The notes under the pieces are model-generated. The model was not told the origin of the DNA. It worked only from the letters and a program-made list of their open reading frames with translations, and ran no database searches. The position numbers were made by a program, and so were the translations under genes. A DNA stretch of 64,000 nucleotides from Aquimarina mycalae (GTDB lineage: Bacteria; Bacteroidota; Bacteroidia; Flavobacteriales; Flavobacteriaceae), in contig NZ_JARYGY010000005.1 in NCBI RefSeq assembly GCF_029906345.1, positions 1 to 64,000 on the forward strand. The letters are read 5' to 3'. Below are positions 1 to 8,905 of this stretch, piece after piece; position 1 is the stretch's first letter, and each line of letters starts with the position of its first letter.

Positions 1-118
1 TTATTTAATACACGCTCTTTTTAGGGGTGGGTCAATTTAAACAGGAATACCCAGGTCACTTTAAATAGGATTCAATGGGTCACTTTCGCAGGATTAAGTG
101 GGTCAGTTTGGCAAGAAT
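1..118. mobile_element. Terminal repeats of an IS21-family-like insertion sequence (element cut by window edge)
   Basis: Four imperfect repeats of the form GGGTCAnTTTnnnnnGGAAT stand in a row, with their GGTCA cores at 30, 54, 78 and 101, a regular spacing of 23-24 bp. Multiple GGTCA-type repeats at this spacing are the hallmark of IS21-family ends. The coding similarity of the neighbouring LytTR gene stops where the last repeat begins (about 112-120), so this is read as an insertion boundary. No transposase gene is inside the window, so the family call rests on the end structure only. The orientation of the element and its target duplication cannot be judged. Confidence 0.65.
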
Positions 119-700
119 TTCCACGTTGTTATCTAAATAAAAAACTTCTACATAATTACCAGATGATTTTATATACAAGAAATCTTCTACAAAAATTTGG
201 AGATGCTCATAATTACCACTTCCGTTTATGGTAATTTTTTGCTTTCTTTTTTGAGATTGTTTTCCAAAAAAATAACGTGAAATACTTACTAAGGGAAGAA
301 TAATTAAAAGTGCTGGCAAAAATATTTCGACAAAATATTTCTGAAAAGTATAAATAATATCGGTAGGGTTACTAACTGCAACAACATGCTTAAAAAACAA
401 CCAAGTATGTATCAATGATAAAAACGAAATCAATATTACTATTAAAATCTCATTGTATACATACCATTGTTGTTGCTGTTGTTTAAAATAATATTTTTGA
501 ATAAAAATGATCAAACCATAAGAAAAACCGCAGATTACGCCATACATCGGTAAGAAAACAACTTGCAGTTTTAAAGGCAATTCTTCAACAGTTAAAGGCT
601 TAATAAAAAATAGAAATAAGAATATCCACAAGACAAGTCCTAGTATAATTAAGAGATGATCTTTTGTTTTTGGAGTAAATGGATATTGTTTTTTAAACAC
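80..700 (-). pseudogene. LytTR-family membrane transcriptional regulator, truncated at its 3' end by the IS-like end
   Basis: The 206-residue frame has four predicted membrane helices (about residues 16-34, 46-67, 83-101 and 125-146). A linker and the first half of a LytTR DNA-binding domain follow (from about residue 155, with FVEDFLYIKSSGNYVEVFY). LytTR domains run about 100 residues, but here the recognisable part ends near residue 192. The last codons (LAKLTHLILRK) are encoded by the GGTCA repeats of the neighbouring insertion-sequence end. The second half of the DNA-binding domain is missing, so the protein is probably non-functional. The gene stands alone, with its start preceded by an AT-rich stretch. 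Confidence 0.75.
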
Positions 701-856
701 TTTTAATTTGTAATATTTAAACTAAATATAATAGTAATAAATTTAATAGCTTTTACCATAATTCCCAATCAATTTAGTTACAGTTTTTGTTACAGGTATA
801 GGTTTAGCATTCTTTAAATACTTGGTATTGGTCATCAATAAAATAAGTTAAAAACT

Positions 857-864
857 TATATTCG
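857..864 (+). promoter_or_regulatory. Bacteroidota-type -7 promoter box
   Basis: TATATTCG is close to the Bacteroidota -7 consensus TAnnTTTG and lies four bases before the ATG at 869. This predicts a leaderless or nearly leaderless transcript for the transporter gene. No convincing -33 TTG at the usual distance was seen. Confidence 0.45.
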
Positions 865-868
865 CGGC

Positions 869-1768
869 ATGTGGATGTATTTAGGTTTATTAGCTGCACT
901 TTTTTTAGGATTACACAATTTATGCAAAAAACATGCTGTACAAGGAAACGAGGTTTTTCCTGTACTTTTTGTCACTATAGGTTCTGGTTTTTTACTAATT
1001 ATTCCATTGTTTATTGGTTCTCAATATTTTCCAGAATATACTAAGCAGATAGGTTTATACATCACTCCTATTCCTTGGAAAACACATGGCTTTATTTTTA
1101 TCAAATCCATGATCATGGCGACTTCTTGGGTATTGGCATATCAAGCGTTAAAACATCTACCAATAACCATAGTGACTCCGATTCGATCTGCTGGTCCATT
1201 TTTCACTTTTATCGGTGCTATTTTAATTTATCAAGAAAAACCTAACTTTTTACAATGGATTGGTTTTTTCTTAATTATTCTATCTGTATTACTATATTCT
1301 AGAATAGGTAAAAAAGAAGGCATCCATTTCAAGAAGAATAAATGGATATTTGCCATTATTGGAGCCACATTCTTAGGAGCATCGAGTGGATTATATGATA
1401 AGTTTTTAATTCAGAGTCTGACATTAAATCCACAAACATTACAATTTTGGTTTTGTTGGTATACTTTGTTAATTCTATTACTCATTTTATCCATAATATG
1501 GCTTCCAAATTCTAAAAAACGAAAAGCATTTACCTGGCGTTGGACTATTGTTGCTGTTGGTGTTTTATTACAAGCAGCTGATTATTTTTACTTTAAAGCA
1601 TTGCAAGATCCTGAAGCTCTAATCATGTTATTATCTGCTATAAAACGCAGTCAAATACTAATAGCTGTGGTGATCGGTGGTCTTGTTTTTAAGGAAAAAA
1701 ATAAACGTAAAAAACTAATTCCTTTATTTGGTATTATGATTGGGGTATTTTTAATTTTATATTCTTAG
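869..1768 (+). CDS. EamA/DMT-superfamily permease
   Basis: The 299-residue protein is almost wholly hydrophobic, with about ten membrane segments arranged as two EamA repeats of five helices. The second repeat starts near residue 150 after a short basic loop. Such drug/metabolite transporters sit in the inner membrane and export or exchange small metabolites, but the substrate cannot be read from sequence. Starts are possible at 869 (MWMYLG) or 875 (MYLGLL). A -7-like box directly upstream makes the very short leader plausible. The gene is convergent with the MBL-fold hydrolase 13 bp downstream. Confidence 0.85.
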   Translation: MWMYLGLLAALFLGLHNLCKKHAVQGNEVFPVLFVTIGSGFLLIIPLFIGSQYFPEYTKQIGLYITPIPWKTHGFIFIKSMIMATSWVLAYQALKHLPITIVTPIRSAGPFFTFIGAILIYQEKPNFLQWIGFFLIILSVLLYSRIGKKEGIHFKKNKWIFAIIGATFLGASSGLYDKFLIQSLTLNPQTLQFWFCWYTLLILLLILSIIWLPNSKKRKAFTWRWTIVAVGVLLQAADYFYFKALQDPEALIMLLSAIKRSQILIAVVIGGLVFKEKNKRKKLIPLFGIMIGVFLILYS

Positions 1769-1781
1769 ATGAATATAAAAG

Positions 1782-2918
1782 TTAATCCATCAAATTCCAC
1801 CACTCTTCTTCTACTTTAGTATCTTCATCCAAAAATATAGATGTTCCTATTTTTGGTACAATAATATTAGCATTCAGTTCAGTTGCTTTTTTAGTAACTC
1901 GTTCTATCGGATCTGTCCAAGTATGCATAGCCAGCTTAAATGCTCCCCAATGAATTGGCATTATTTTTTTAGCTTTCACGTCTAATCCTGCTTGCACCGT
2001 TTCTTCTGGAAACATATGAATATCAGGCCACATTTCATTGTATTGTCCGCACTCTATCATTGCAAAATCAAAAGGTCCATATGTATTACCTATTTCTTTA
2101 AAGTGATCTGCATAACCGCTATCACCACTAAAGAAAATGTTATCAGTACTTGATTTGATTACCCAAGAACTCCATAAGGTTTTTGTTCTATCTGTAAGTC
2201 CTCTGCCAGAAAAGTGTTGTGCAGGTGTACATATAAAACGTATTCCATCCAGCTCGGTTTCCTGCCACCAATCCAACTCTACTATTCGTTCCTTTTCTAT
2301 TCCCCATTCTTGTAAATGCACTCCAACTCCTAAAGGTGTATAAAACATCTTTACTTTATTCTTTAGTTTTTTTATCGAACCATAATCCAAATGATCATAA
2401 TGATCGTGGGAAATAAGTACGGCATCTATTTCGGGTATTTTTTCGATTTGAATAGGTAATTCTTTACTAAAACGCTTACTACCCAACATAGGATGTGGAG
2501 CTGGAACTTCTCCTAACATTGGATCAATCAAAATATTCTTATTATCAATTTGCATTAAAAATGTAGAGTGTCCAAACCAAATAAGACGTGATTTACCTTT
2601 ATATGTGGCTATATTTAAAGAATCTATTTTCTCTACAGCAAGGTTTTCTTTAGGAATAGTATTAGGATTAGATTTAAAATAACCCACAAGGCTTTTCCCC
2701 ATATCCTTAAGACTCATATCTAGCTGCACCTCATTTGTATTCACAAACTTTTCATCTTTATAATTTTTTGATGCAGCATATATTGCTTTTTGTTCCTCTG
2801 TTGGTTTTCCGCCAAATTGAGGGCTTATATTAATAAACAGTATGATTACTATTATTCCTATTATGATTCCGATACCTATCATCATTCGTTTTATATATTT
2901 AAAAAATGTACGTTTCAC
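1782..2918 (-). CDS. Membrane-anchored metallo-beta-lactamase-fold hydrolase (UlaG / NAPE-PLD-like)
   Basis: The 378-residue protein has an N-terminal membrane anchor (about residues 10-30). The MBL core follows, with the metal-binding motif SHDHYDH, the later SGDSGY segment and a C-terminal PIHWGAF that supplies the last histidine. The overall order (HSTFL, DPML, SHDHYDHLD, PAQHFSGRG, GDSGY, MPIHWG) is that of the NAPE-hydrolysing phospholipase D/UlaG-like branch, which has phosphodiesterase or lactonase members. The actual substrate is unknown. It runs in the same direction as the SDR and TetR genes upstream (27 bp after the SDR) and could be co-transcribed with them. Confidence 0.85.
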   Translation of the reverse strand: MKRTFFKYIKRMMIGIGIIIGIIVIILFINISPQFGGKPTEEQKAIYAASKNYKDEKFVNTNEVQLDMSLKDMGKSLVGYFKSNPNTIPKENLAVEKIDSLNIATYKGKSRLIWFGHSTFLMQIDNKNILIDPMLGEVPAPHPMLGSKRFSKELPIQIEKIPEIDAVLISHDHYDHLDYGSIKKLKNKVKMFYTPLGVGVHLQEWGIEKERIVELDWWQETELDGIRFICTPAQHFSGRGLTDRTKTLWSSWVIKSSTDNIFFSGDSGYADHFKEIGNTYGPFDFAMIECGQYNEMWPDIHMFPEETVQAGLDVKAKKIMPIHWGAFKLAMHTWTDPIERVTKKATELNANIIVPKIGTSIFLDEDTKVEEEWWNLMD

Positions 2919-2944
2919 TATACTGCTTATATTAGTTTTGAATA

Positions 2945-3766
2945 TTATAATTTCTTCATTTGGTTTAGCATGATTGCATCAAACATTCTATCTGACACCA
3001 TTTTTCTAATCCTTAAAATTAGTTTTCCGCCACCTCCAGAAACATATCTAGTTTTTGGTTTTTTAGCTTCAATCGCTTTTGCAATTGTTTTTGCAATCAC
3101 AATTGGCTCTGAACCATACTTATCATCAGCTTTTTCTAACAACTTTACATGTTTTTGAGCTAAAGTGCTATATGCAGTGTTTCCAGACACTTTGGCCAAG
3201 TTCTCCCGAGCAATTTTATTCCATTCGGTTTTTATTGCACCTGGTTGAATGACCACTACATCAATACCAAATTGCTTTAATTCCATTCGAATAGAATCAC
3301 TTAAGCCTTCTACTGCGAATTTTGTAGCGTGATACCAAGATCCATGAGGTTCCCCTATTTTTCCTCCAATCGAAGATATATTAATGATTTTTCCAGAGTT
3401 CTGTGTACGCATATAAGGCAATACCAATTGTGTAAGTCTTGCTAACCCAAAAACATTCACTTCGAATTGATATTTTGCCTCATCCATAGGTACATCTTCT
3501 AGCGATCCATATGAGCCATAACCCGCATTATTTACTAGGATATCTATATGTCCTTCTTGATTTATAATGGTTTGTATACCTTCGGTCATAGAATCATCCT
3601 TGGTAACATCCATTGCTAGCAACTTAACTCCTAGTTCTTCGATATCCTTCATTTTCTCAGTTCTTCTGGCAGAACCATATACCACATATCCTTTTTTAAG
3701 TAACAGCTTTGCACTTTCTTTTCCTATTCCCGAAGAAGCTCCTGTTATCAATACTACTTTTGCCAT
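2945..3766 (-). CDS. Short-chain dehydrogenase/reductase (SDR)
   Basis: The 273-residue classical SDR has the TGASSGIG nucleotide-binding loop (residues 8-15), NNAG (79-82), catalytic Ser131/132 and YHATK (Tyr145, Lys149). These give an NAD(P)H-dependent oxidoreductase acting on an unknown alcohol or carbonyl. It follows a TetR-family regulator on the same strand after 55 bp and precedes an MBL-fold hydrolase, so TetR control of a small detoxification or lipid operon is likely. This is inferred from position only. Confidence 0.9.
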   Translation of the reverse strand: MAKVVLITGASSGIGKESAKLLLKKGYVVYGSARRTEKMKDIEELGVKLLAMDVTKDDSMTEGIQTIINQEGHIDILVNNAGYGSYGSLEDVPMDEAKYQFEVNVFGLARLTQLVLPYMRTQNSGKIINISSIGGKIGEPHGSWYHATKFAVEGLSDSIRMELKQFGIDVVVIQPGAIKTEWNKIARENLAKVSGNTAYSTLAQKHVKLLEKADDKYGSEPIVIAKTIAKAIEAKKPKTRYVSGGGGKLILRIRKMVSDRMFDAIMLNQMKKL

Positions 3767-3821
3767 TTTGATCTTATTTATATTATAATCGAATAAATAT
3801 TCTTTTTTGATTTAAAAAAAA

Positions 3822-4394
3822 TTAACTTTTTATCGCATTCCAAGCAAATGAAAACATAACATCCATATCATTTTCATTAAGTGTTAGTTTTTTATTCAGA
3901 ATTAAATTGACGGTTTCAAACAAAATAGCTACCATAATAGATTCTAGTATTTCATTATCTATATCTCTAATTAACCCTTCTCTTTTTCCTAATTCAAAAA
4001 GATCTATTCCTAATCGGTTTTTTGTTTCTTTGACCGCTATTGGAACCTTATCATAATAAGGAGATTGTTTTACTTGTGTAATAAAGTTCATCTCTTTACT
4101 GTGGTTGATACTATAGTTAATCCAATATAACCACATCTTTTTCATTTTAAGTTTAAAGGGTAACTCTTTGGTAATGTCTTGAGCACTCTTTTTAGTTTGA
4201 CTCTCTATAAGTTCTGTAGCGATAGATACTATTAAATCTTCTTTGTTTTTATAGTACACATAGAGTGTTGAGACAGAAATACCAACTTTTTTAGCCAGTA
4301 GTGACATCTTAACACCTGCAAAACCTTTTTCGAACACAATATCCAAGGTGTTTTCTACAATTGCCAACCTTTTTGATTCATCTTTTACTCGCAC
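3822..4394 (-). CDS. TetR/AcrR-family transcriptional regulator
   Basis: The 190-residue protein has an N-terminal TetR helix-turn-helix (about residues 10-55, with KVGISVSTLYVYYKNKEDLI) and an all-helical ligand-binding domain. It is the first gene of the minus-strand group TetR-SDR-MBL hydrolase and divergent from the Crp-like gene at 4540, so it probably controls its own operon. The ligand is unknown. The 145-bp divergent spacer is AT-rich, and I could not pick out a clear operator in it. Confidence 0.88.
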   Translation of the reverse strand: MRVKDESKRLAIVENTLDIVFEKGFAGVKMSLLAKKVGISVSTLYVYYKNKEDLIVSIATELIESQTKKSAQDITKELPFKLKMKKMWLYWINYSINHSKEMNFITQVKQSPYYDKVPIAVKETKNRLGIDLFELGKREGLIRDIDNEILESIMVAILFETVNLILNKKLTLNENDMDVMFSFAWNAIKS

Positions 4395-4539
4395 ATTGCA
4401 AATATATTATTAAAAACGAATAAATATTCGATTTTAATGTTTTTTTGAAATATTTAACAGATACAGCTCAAAAGAAAATCAACGGGATAAAATTGTATTA
4501 GTGATTAAAGTTTGTAGTTTTATTGCTATTCTGATTCAA

Positions 4540-5136
4540 ATGAACGAACTCACAAAATATCAAAAGTTAATAGATTTTATTTCTAACTGGGTAGCATTTT
4601 CACCAATAGATATTGATCAACTACGAGATAAACTTTCTATTGAACACTTTGATAAAGGCCATAAGATTGTTAGACAAGAACAAGTCTGTACCACTATAAA
4701 ATTTGTAATTTCTGGTGTGTATAGAGTGTATCAGATAAAAGATGGAAAGGAAATTACCAGTTATTTTAACTATGAATCCAGAAACCCAATTGTAGCTTCA
4801 TTTGTAAGTTTATTGAAAGCACAACCCAGTAAAGAAATCATAGAATGTATTATTCCGGGAGAATTAATTTCTATTAATTATTCTCATTGGAAATCCTTTT
4901 ATTCTGTAAGTCATGCATTAAATACTTTTGGTCGATTAATGGCTGAATTTAATTACGTTTTAGCTATCGAACGGATAGAATCTTTACAATACCAAAGTGC
5001 TTCAGAGCGATACACAAAATTTATCCAATTATATCCTGATCTTTTAAATATGATTCCGCATCATTTTATAGCATCTTATCTTGGCATAACACCAGAATCA
5101 TTGAGTCGTATTCGTAAAACTTCTTTTACAAAATAA
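4540..5136 (+). CDS. Crp/Fnr-family transcriptional regulator
   Basis: With the start at the ATG at 4540 (MNELTKYQ) the product is 198 residues. The frame also opens at a GTG at 4501, but the 13 extra residues are hydrophobic and unlike the family. Residues about 20-110 form a cyclic-nucleotide-binding-type beta roll, and the C-terminus has a winged-helix region (ASYLGITPESLSRIRK). Bacteroidota have many such CRP-like regulators without conserved cAMP contacts, and the effector here is not evident. It is divergent from the TetR operon and 73 bp upstream of the P4H-WD40 gene. Confidence 0.85.
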   Translation: MNELTKYQKLIDFISNWVAFSPIDIDQLRDKLSIEHFDKGHKIVRQEQVCTTIKFVISGVYRVYQIKDGKEITSYFNYESRNPIVASFVSLLKAQPSKEIIECIIPGELISINYSHWKSFYSVSHALNTFGRLMAEFNYVLAIERIESLQYQSASERYTKFIQLYPDLLNMIPHHFIASYLGITPESLSRIRKTSFTK

Positions 5137-5144
5137 ATCCTACC

Positions 5145-5196
5145 ATACATCAATGCATATGATTTCTATTTCAAGGAACTTTGATGTATAGAAATC
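5145..5196 (+). repeat. Two interleaved 9-bp perfect inverted repeats
   Basis: ATACATCAA (5145-5153) pairs with TTGATGTAT (5181-5189), and GATTTCTAT (5161-5169) pairs with ATAGAAATC (5188-5196). The arms alternate (a, b, a', b'), so the two hairpins exclude each other, or form a pseudoknot if the two shared bases at 5188-5189 give way. They fill the 73-bp gap between the Crp-like gene and the P4H-WD40 gene. There is no T-tract, so a simple terminator is unlikely. Confidence 0.6.
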
Positions 5197-5209
5197 TTAA
5201 TTATTTGAC

Positions 5210-6589
5210 ATGTATAAGAATAGCGTTATAAATGATTTACAAATTATAGAAATTGAAGACTTCCTTTCTGAAAAAGAAGTTGATGAAATATTGACACCTA
5301 GAAAACTTCTTTTCGAAAAAGCATCAACACATTATCCCAATTATTATAGAAACAACGATCGCTTAGTTGAAGATAATGAAGTTTTAGCTACAAAATTGTT
5401 TAATAAACTAAAACAAATAGGCATCCCAAATATGAAGTCTGAAAGGAGTTTTCTAGCGATAAATGATAGAATTAGATTTTGCAGATATCAAAAAGGGCAA
5501 TTGTTTTCTAAGCATCAAGATGGAGTATATTATCCAAATACTGAACAAGAGACTAAATACACAGTACTATTATATCTAAATGACCATGCATCATTCGATG
5601 CAGGTGAAACAGAATTCTATAATCAAAAAACGGATGACATTCCTCAAAAAACGATTATTCCAAAAAAAGGAAAATTAGTAATATTTGATCATCAGATATG
5701 GCATAAAGGAGCTAAAGTTACCCAAGGAAATAAATATATTCTTCGATCTGACATAATAGTAAAAAGAAAAAAACAAAATACTAATCATGATGGATACATA
5801 TGGAATTTACTGCCCATTACTAAAGAACAGTTTCTAAGTTGCGGTAGAGATCGAAAAATCAAATGCTGGGATGCACATTTAGAATGTAAACATATCATTG
5901 AAGTTCATTCAAACTCTGTACTTAAAATAATACAGCTCAATCAAGATGAATTTATATCCTGTTCAAGAGATTTCTCTATTAAAAAATGGAATATGTCTGG
6001 AAAAGTGCTATCTCATATCCATCTTAATGAGATGATACTAAATATAAAGACATTAAAAAACAATCAAATAATAGCAACCGGTACTAGTGGTAAAATCTAT
6101 GTACTGAGCACGAATTTGGAGATTATTAAAACGATCAAAGTTCATACGAATTGGGTTTGGGGATTAGCAATTATGGAAAACGATGATTTTATCAGTTGTT
6201 GCGAACATGGCTCTGTACATATAACAAATGTAATATCAGAAAAAACGGAATGTATTTACAAACATGATCAGCCATTATTTTGTATAAATACAGAAAAGAA
6301 AGATGTTATTCTTATTGGATCAAAAGACGGTACTTTAATTCAACTATCCAGGAATACTAAAAAAATACTTAAGTATAAAGTCCATTCTGATATAATTCGT
6401 TCTATCGTATGCCATAAAGATCACATATATACCTGTGGAGAGGATAATAAAGTAGTCTCAATAAATACAAAAACTAAAAAATCAACAGATCTAATGGTAG
6501 CTGATAATTTTATGACAGACCTCATTATATTAAAAGATCAGCTGTATTGTTCGGGATATGATGGAAATATAGCCATAAGAAAGATATAG
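5210..6589 (+). CDS. 2OG-Fe(II) oxygenase (prolyl-4-hydroxylase-like) fused to a WD40-repeat domain
   Basis: The 459-residue protein has two parts. Residues 1-190 form a prolyl-4-hydroxylase-type double-stranded beta-helix. It carries the iron triad His102-x-Asp104 (KHQDG) and His165 (IWHKGA), plus Arg179 for 2-oxoglutarate, so the active site looks intact. Residues about 195-459 are beta-propeller-like repeats with WD40 signatures such as GRDRKIKCWD and SRDFSIKKWN, recurring every 38-42 residues. No signal peptide is seen, so it is cytoplasmic. P4H domains hydroxylate proteins or free amino acids, and the propeller would be a substrate- or partner-docking platform. That role is inferred, and no partner is visible nearby. 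Confidence 0.8.
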   Translation: MYKNSVINDLQIIEIEDFLSEKEVDEILTPRKLLFEKASTHYPNYYRNNDRLVEDNEVLATKLFNKLKQIGIPNMKSERSFLAINDRIRFCRYQKGQLFSKHQDGVYYPNTEQETKYTVLLYLNDHASFDAGETEFYNQKTDDIPQKTIIPKKGKLVIFDHQIWHKGAKVTQGNKYILRSDIIVKRKKQNTNHDGYIWNLLPITKEQFLSCGRDRKIKCWDAHLECKHIIEVHSNSVLKIIQLNQDEFISCSRDFSIKKWNMSGKVLSHIHLNEMILNIKTLKNNQIIATGTSGKIYVLSTNLEIIKTIKVHTNWVWGLAIMENDDFISCCEHGSVHITNVISEKTECIYKHDQPLFCINTEKKDVILIGSKDGTLIQLSRNTKKILKYKVHSDIIRSIVCHKDHIYTCGEDNKVVSINTKTKKSTDLMVADNFMTDLIILKDQLYCSGYDGNIAIRKI

Positions 6590-6645
6590 TAGTTCTACGT
6601 ACTATCTAAGTATAAAACTTGCTTCACTCCTACTGATATAGGTTC

Positions 6646-7464
6646 TTAATTTATATCCAGTTTTAAATTCCCTTCAAAGACAATCACAGCATTACTTTTT
6701 ATAACTAGCTTTTGATCATTAATCAATGTAACTTCCATATATCCTGTTCTACTGGATGATTGGAAAGATTTCATGGTTGTTTTTCCTAATCGTTTACTCC
6801 AATAAGGAGTTAAAAAAGTATGTGTACCACCAGTTACTGAATCTTCATTAGTACCACTCCAAGGCCAAAAATAGCGAGAATGAAAATCATAATCATCTCC
6901 AGTTGAAGCTGCTGTTATTAATACTCCATTAATACTATCTATGGATTTATATAATGCTTCAAAATCAGGTTTTAGCTTTTGTAATAATACAGTATCATCC
7001 ATTTCTATTAATATAATATTGGTTTCTTTATTATATTCAGTATTTACAATCTTTTCAATCCCAAGTGCTTTTAACAACGATGAAGGAACTTCTGTGGGTA
7101 TGGTTTGATACACAGGAAAACTCATTTCGATCCCATCTTTTTTATGTACAATATGTAAGTCTATATTTTGAATCGTATTAAAATGAATTTCTTTAAAATT
7201 GGTTGTTTCAAAAATTACTTTAGCCGCCGCCAGGGTTGCATGACCACATAATGGAATTTCCATTTTAGGAGAGAAATACCTGATAGAATATGCATGTTCT
7301 TTCTCTAGTTTCTTGATAAATGCTGTTTCAGACAAACCCAACTCTTGCGCTATTAAGAGCATATTGTCTTCGCTAATATTGGTTTCAACCGTACAAACTC
7401 CTGCTGGATTACCTTTAAATGCTTCATTGGTAAATGAATCTACTATACATGTCTTTATCATCAA
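6646..7464 (-). CDS. PhzF-family isomerase/epimerase-like protein
   Basis: The 272-residue protein has the PhzF fold signatures. These are an N-terminal VDSFTNEAFKGNPAGVC, the catalytic-type glutamate at residue 46 (SETAF), PLCGHATLAA near residue 75 and a C-terminal DSVTGGTHTFL. PhzF in phenazine synthesis isomerises a dihydro-hydroxyanthranilate, but most homologues have unknown substrates. It is the last gene of the operon running from 11550, and its start overlaps the stop of the upstream decarboxylase by four bases (ATGA), which suggests translational coupling. Confidence 0.9.
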   Translation of the reverse strand: MMIKTCIVDSFTNEAFKGNPAGVCTVETNISEDNMLLIAQELGLSETAFIKKLEKEHAYSIRYFSPKMEIPLCGHATLAAAKVIFETTNFKEIHFNTIQNIDLHIVHKKDGIEMSFPVYQTIPTEVPSSLLKALGIEKIVNTEYNKETNIILIEMDDTVLLQKLKPDFEALYKSIDSINGVLITAASTGDDYDFHSRYFWPWSGTNEDSVTGGTHTFLTPYWSKRLGKTTMKSFQSSSRTGYMEVTLINDQKLVIKSNAVIVFEGNLKLDIN

Positions 7465-8903
7465 TTTATTTCTTTTATATGTGTTCCTAAAGTTCTTAAA
7501 ACTTTTATCAGGTATTCAATATGTTTTTTCTCTCTTCTAAAATTAGTACAACATGCTCTTAATACAACCATATCTCCTAATTTAGTATCACGGATAAAAA
7601 CACGAGTGTCTGTTTCTGCGTCTTTTATTAATTGAAGATTTAGATTATTTATTAATCTAAGATCGGCAGAATTATAGTTTCCGATGTATCTAAAACAAAC
7701 AATTGACAGATTATGAGTAATTAACTCGAAATCCTCTGAATCCTTTACCAAAATGGCCAAATAGTTCATCAAGTGAATGCTATTCGTTATTGCTTTTTTA
7801 AGTTTTTTCTCTCCATACGCTTTATAATTCATCCAAACTTTTAATGCTTTAAAATTTCTAGATTGTTGAAAGCTATATTCAGAAAAATCCACTTGTCGAT
7901 CCTGATTATAATCAAATTTTTGATATTCTGGTATTACGCTAAATGTATCTCTTAACTGATTTTTATCTTTGACAAGAATACATCCTGCTTCAAAAGGTAC
8001 AAACATCCATTTATGTAAATCAATCGCTACAGAATTTGCTTTATGAAACCCATCAAACAATTTATTAGTTAATGGTATATCCGCAGCACAACCTCCGTAG
8101 GCAGCATCAATATGAAACCACATATCATACTTTTCACATAAGGCAGATAGTTCTAGTAACGGGTCAATAGCACCAGTATTTACAGTGCCTGCATTACCAA
8201 CGATGCACATTGGTTTTAATCCAGAAGAGATATCTTTTTTAATTTGGTATTCTAATTTTTGTACATCTATTGTGAAATCTGATAATGTAGCTATTTTACG
8301 AAGATATTTTGTACCTATACCTAATGCATTGATACTTTTATCAATACAAAAATGAGTTTGTTCTGATGCATATACTGTATATTGATCAAGATGTTTTAAT
8401 CCATTTATAGCTATATTATCTTTAGATTGTACACATCTTGCGACCTGTAATCCAGTCAGATTAGCTGTTGAACCTCCACTTAATAAAACACCTGAAGCAT
8501 TAGAATCATAACCAGAAAACTGTCCTACCCATTGTACTACTTGCTTCTCTATTTCACTAGCTGACGCAGCATTCATCCAAGTGGTAGCATTCACATTTAA
8601 CGCTGTAGCTATAAAATCACCTAAAATGCTTGCTTGCGAAGCACAAGAAGTAACCCAAGGATAAAAATGAGGACTGTAGTGCTTGGTTGCATTTGGAATA
8701 ATATTGTCTTTAATTGCTACAAGAATGTCTTCAATTAAGCTCGGATCTTTAGGGATTGACTCCGAAAACATTGCTCTTACAATATCGGGATCGGGATTAT
8801 TATATACGGGTTGATTTTCTATATTAGTATACATATCAGCAACCATATCCGCTACTTGATGTAGTTGAGCTCGGAATTGTGCTATAGGTTGATCTAAAGT
8901 CAT
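7461..8903 (-). CDS. PLP-dependent group II amino-acid decarboxylase
   Basis: Counted from the ATG at 8903 the protein has 480 residues, the usual length for aromatic-L-amino-acid/glutamate-type decarboxylases. A longer in-frame start at 8936 would overlap the upstream gene by 31 bp and adds residues unlike the family. PLP-binding features are HIDAAYGG (Asp266) and the Schiff-base lysine in DLHKWM (Lys298). It should convert an amino acid to its amine and CO2 in the cytoplasm. Substrate choice (aromatic, acidic or other) cannot be read. The start lies two bases after the stop of the cystathionine-synthase-like gene. Confidence 0.88.
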   Translation of the reverse strand: MTLDQPIAQFRAQLHQVADMVADMYTNIENQPVYNNPDPDIVRAMFSESIPKDPSLIEDILVAIKDNIIPNATKHYSPHFYPWVTSCASQASILGDFIATALNVNATTWMNAASASEIEKQVVQWVGQFSGYDSNASGVLLSGGSTANLTGLQVARCVQSKDNIAINGLKHLDQYTVYASEQTHFCIDKSINALGIGTKYLRKIATLSDFTIDVQKLEYQIKKDISSGLKPMCIVGNAGTVNTGAIDPLLELSALCEKYDMWFHIDAAYGGCAADIPLTNKLFDGFHKANSVAIDLHKWMFVPFEAGCILVKDKNQLRDTFSVIPEYQKFDYNQDRQVDFSEYSFQQSRNFKALKVWMNYKAYGEKKLKKAITNSIHLMNYLAILVKDSEDFELITHNLSIVCFRYIGNYNSADLRLINNLNLQLIKDAETDTRVFIRDTKLGDMVVLRACCTNFRREKKHIEYLIKVLRTLGTHIKEIN

Positions 8904-8905
8904 AT

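Noticed and set aside
2790..3158. 122-codon plus-strand frame across the MBL and SDR genes
   Set aside because: It runs antisense to two well-supported genes and has a Tyr/Phe-rich composition without a family.
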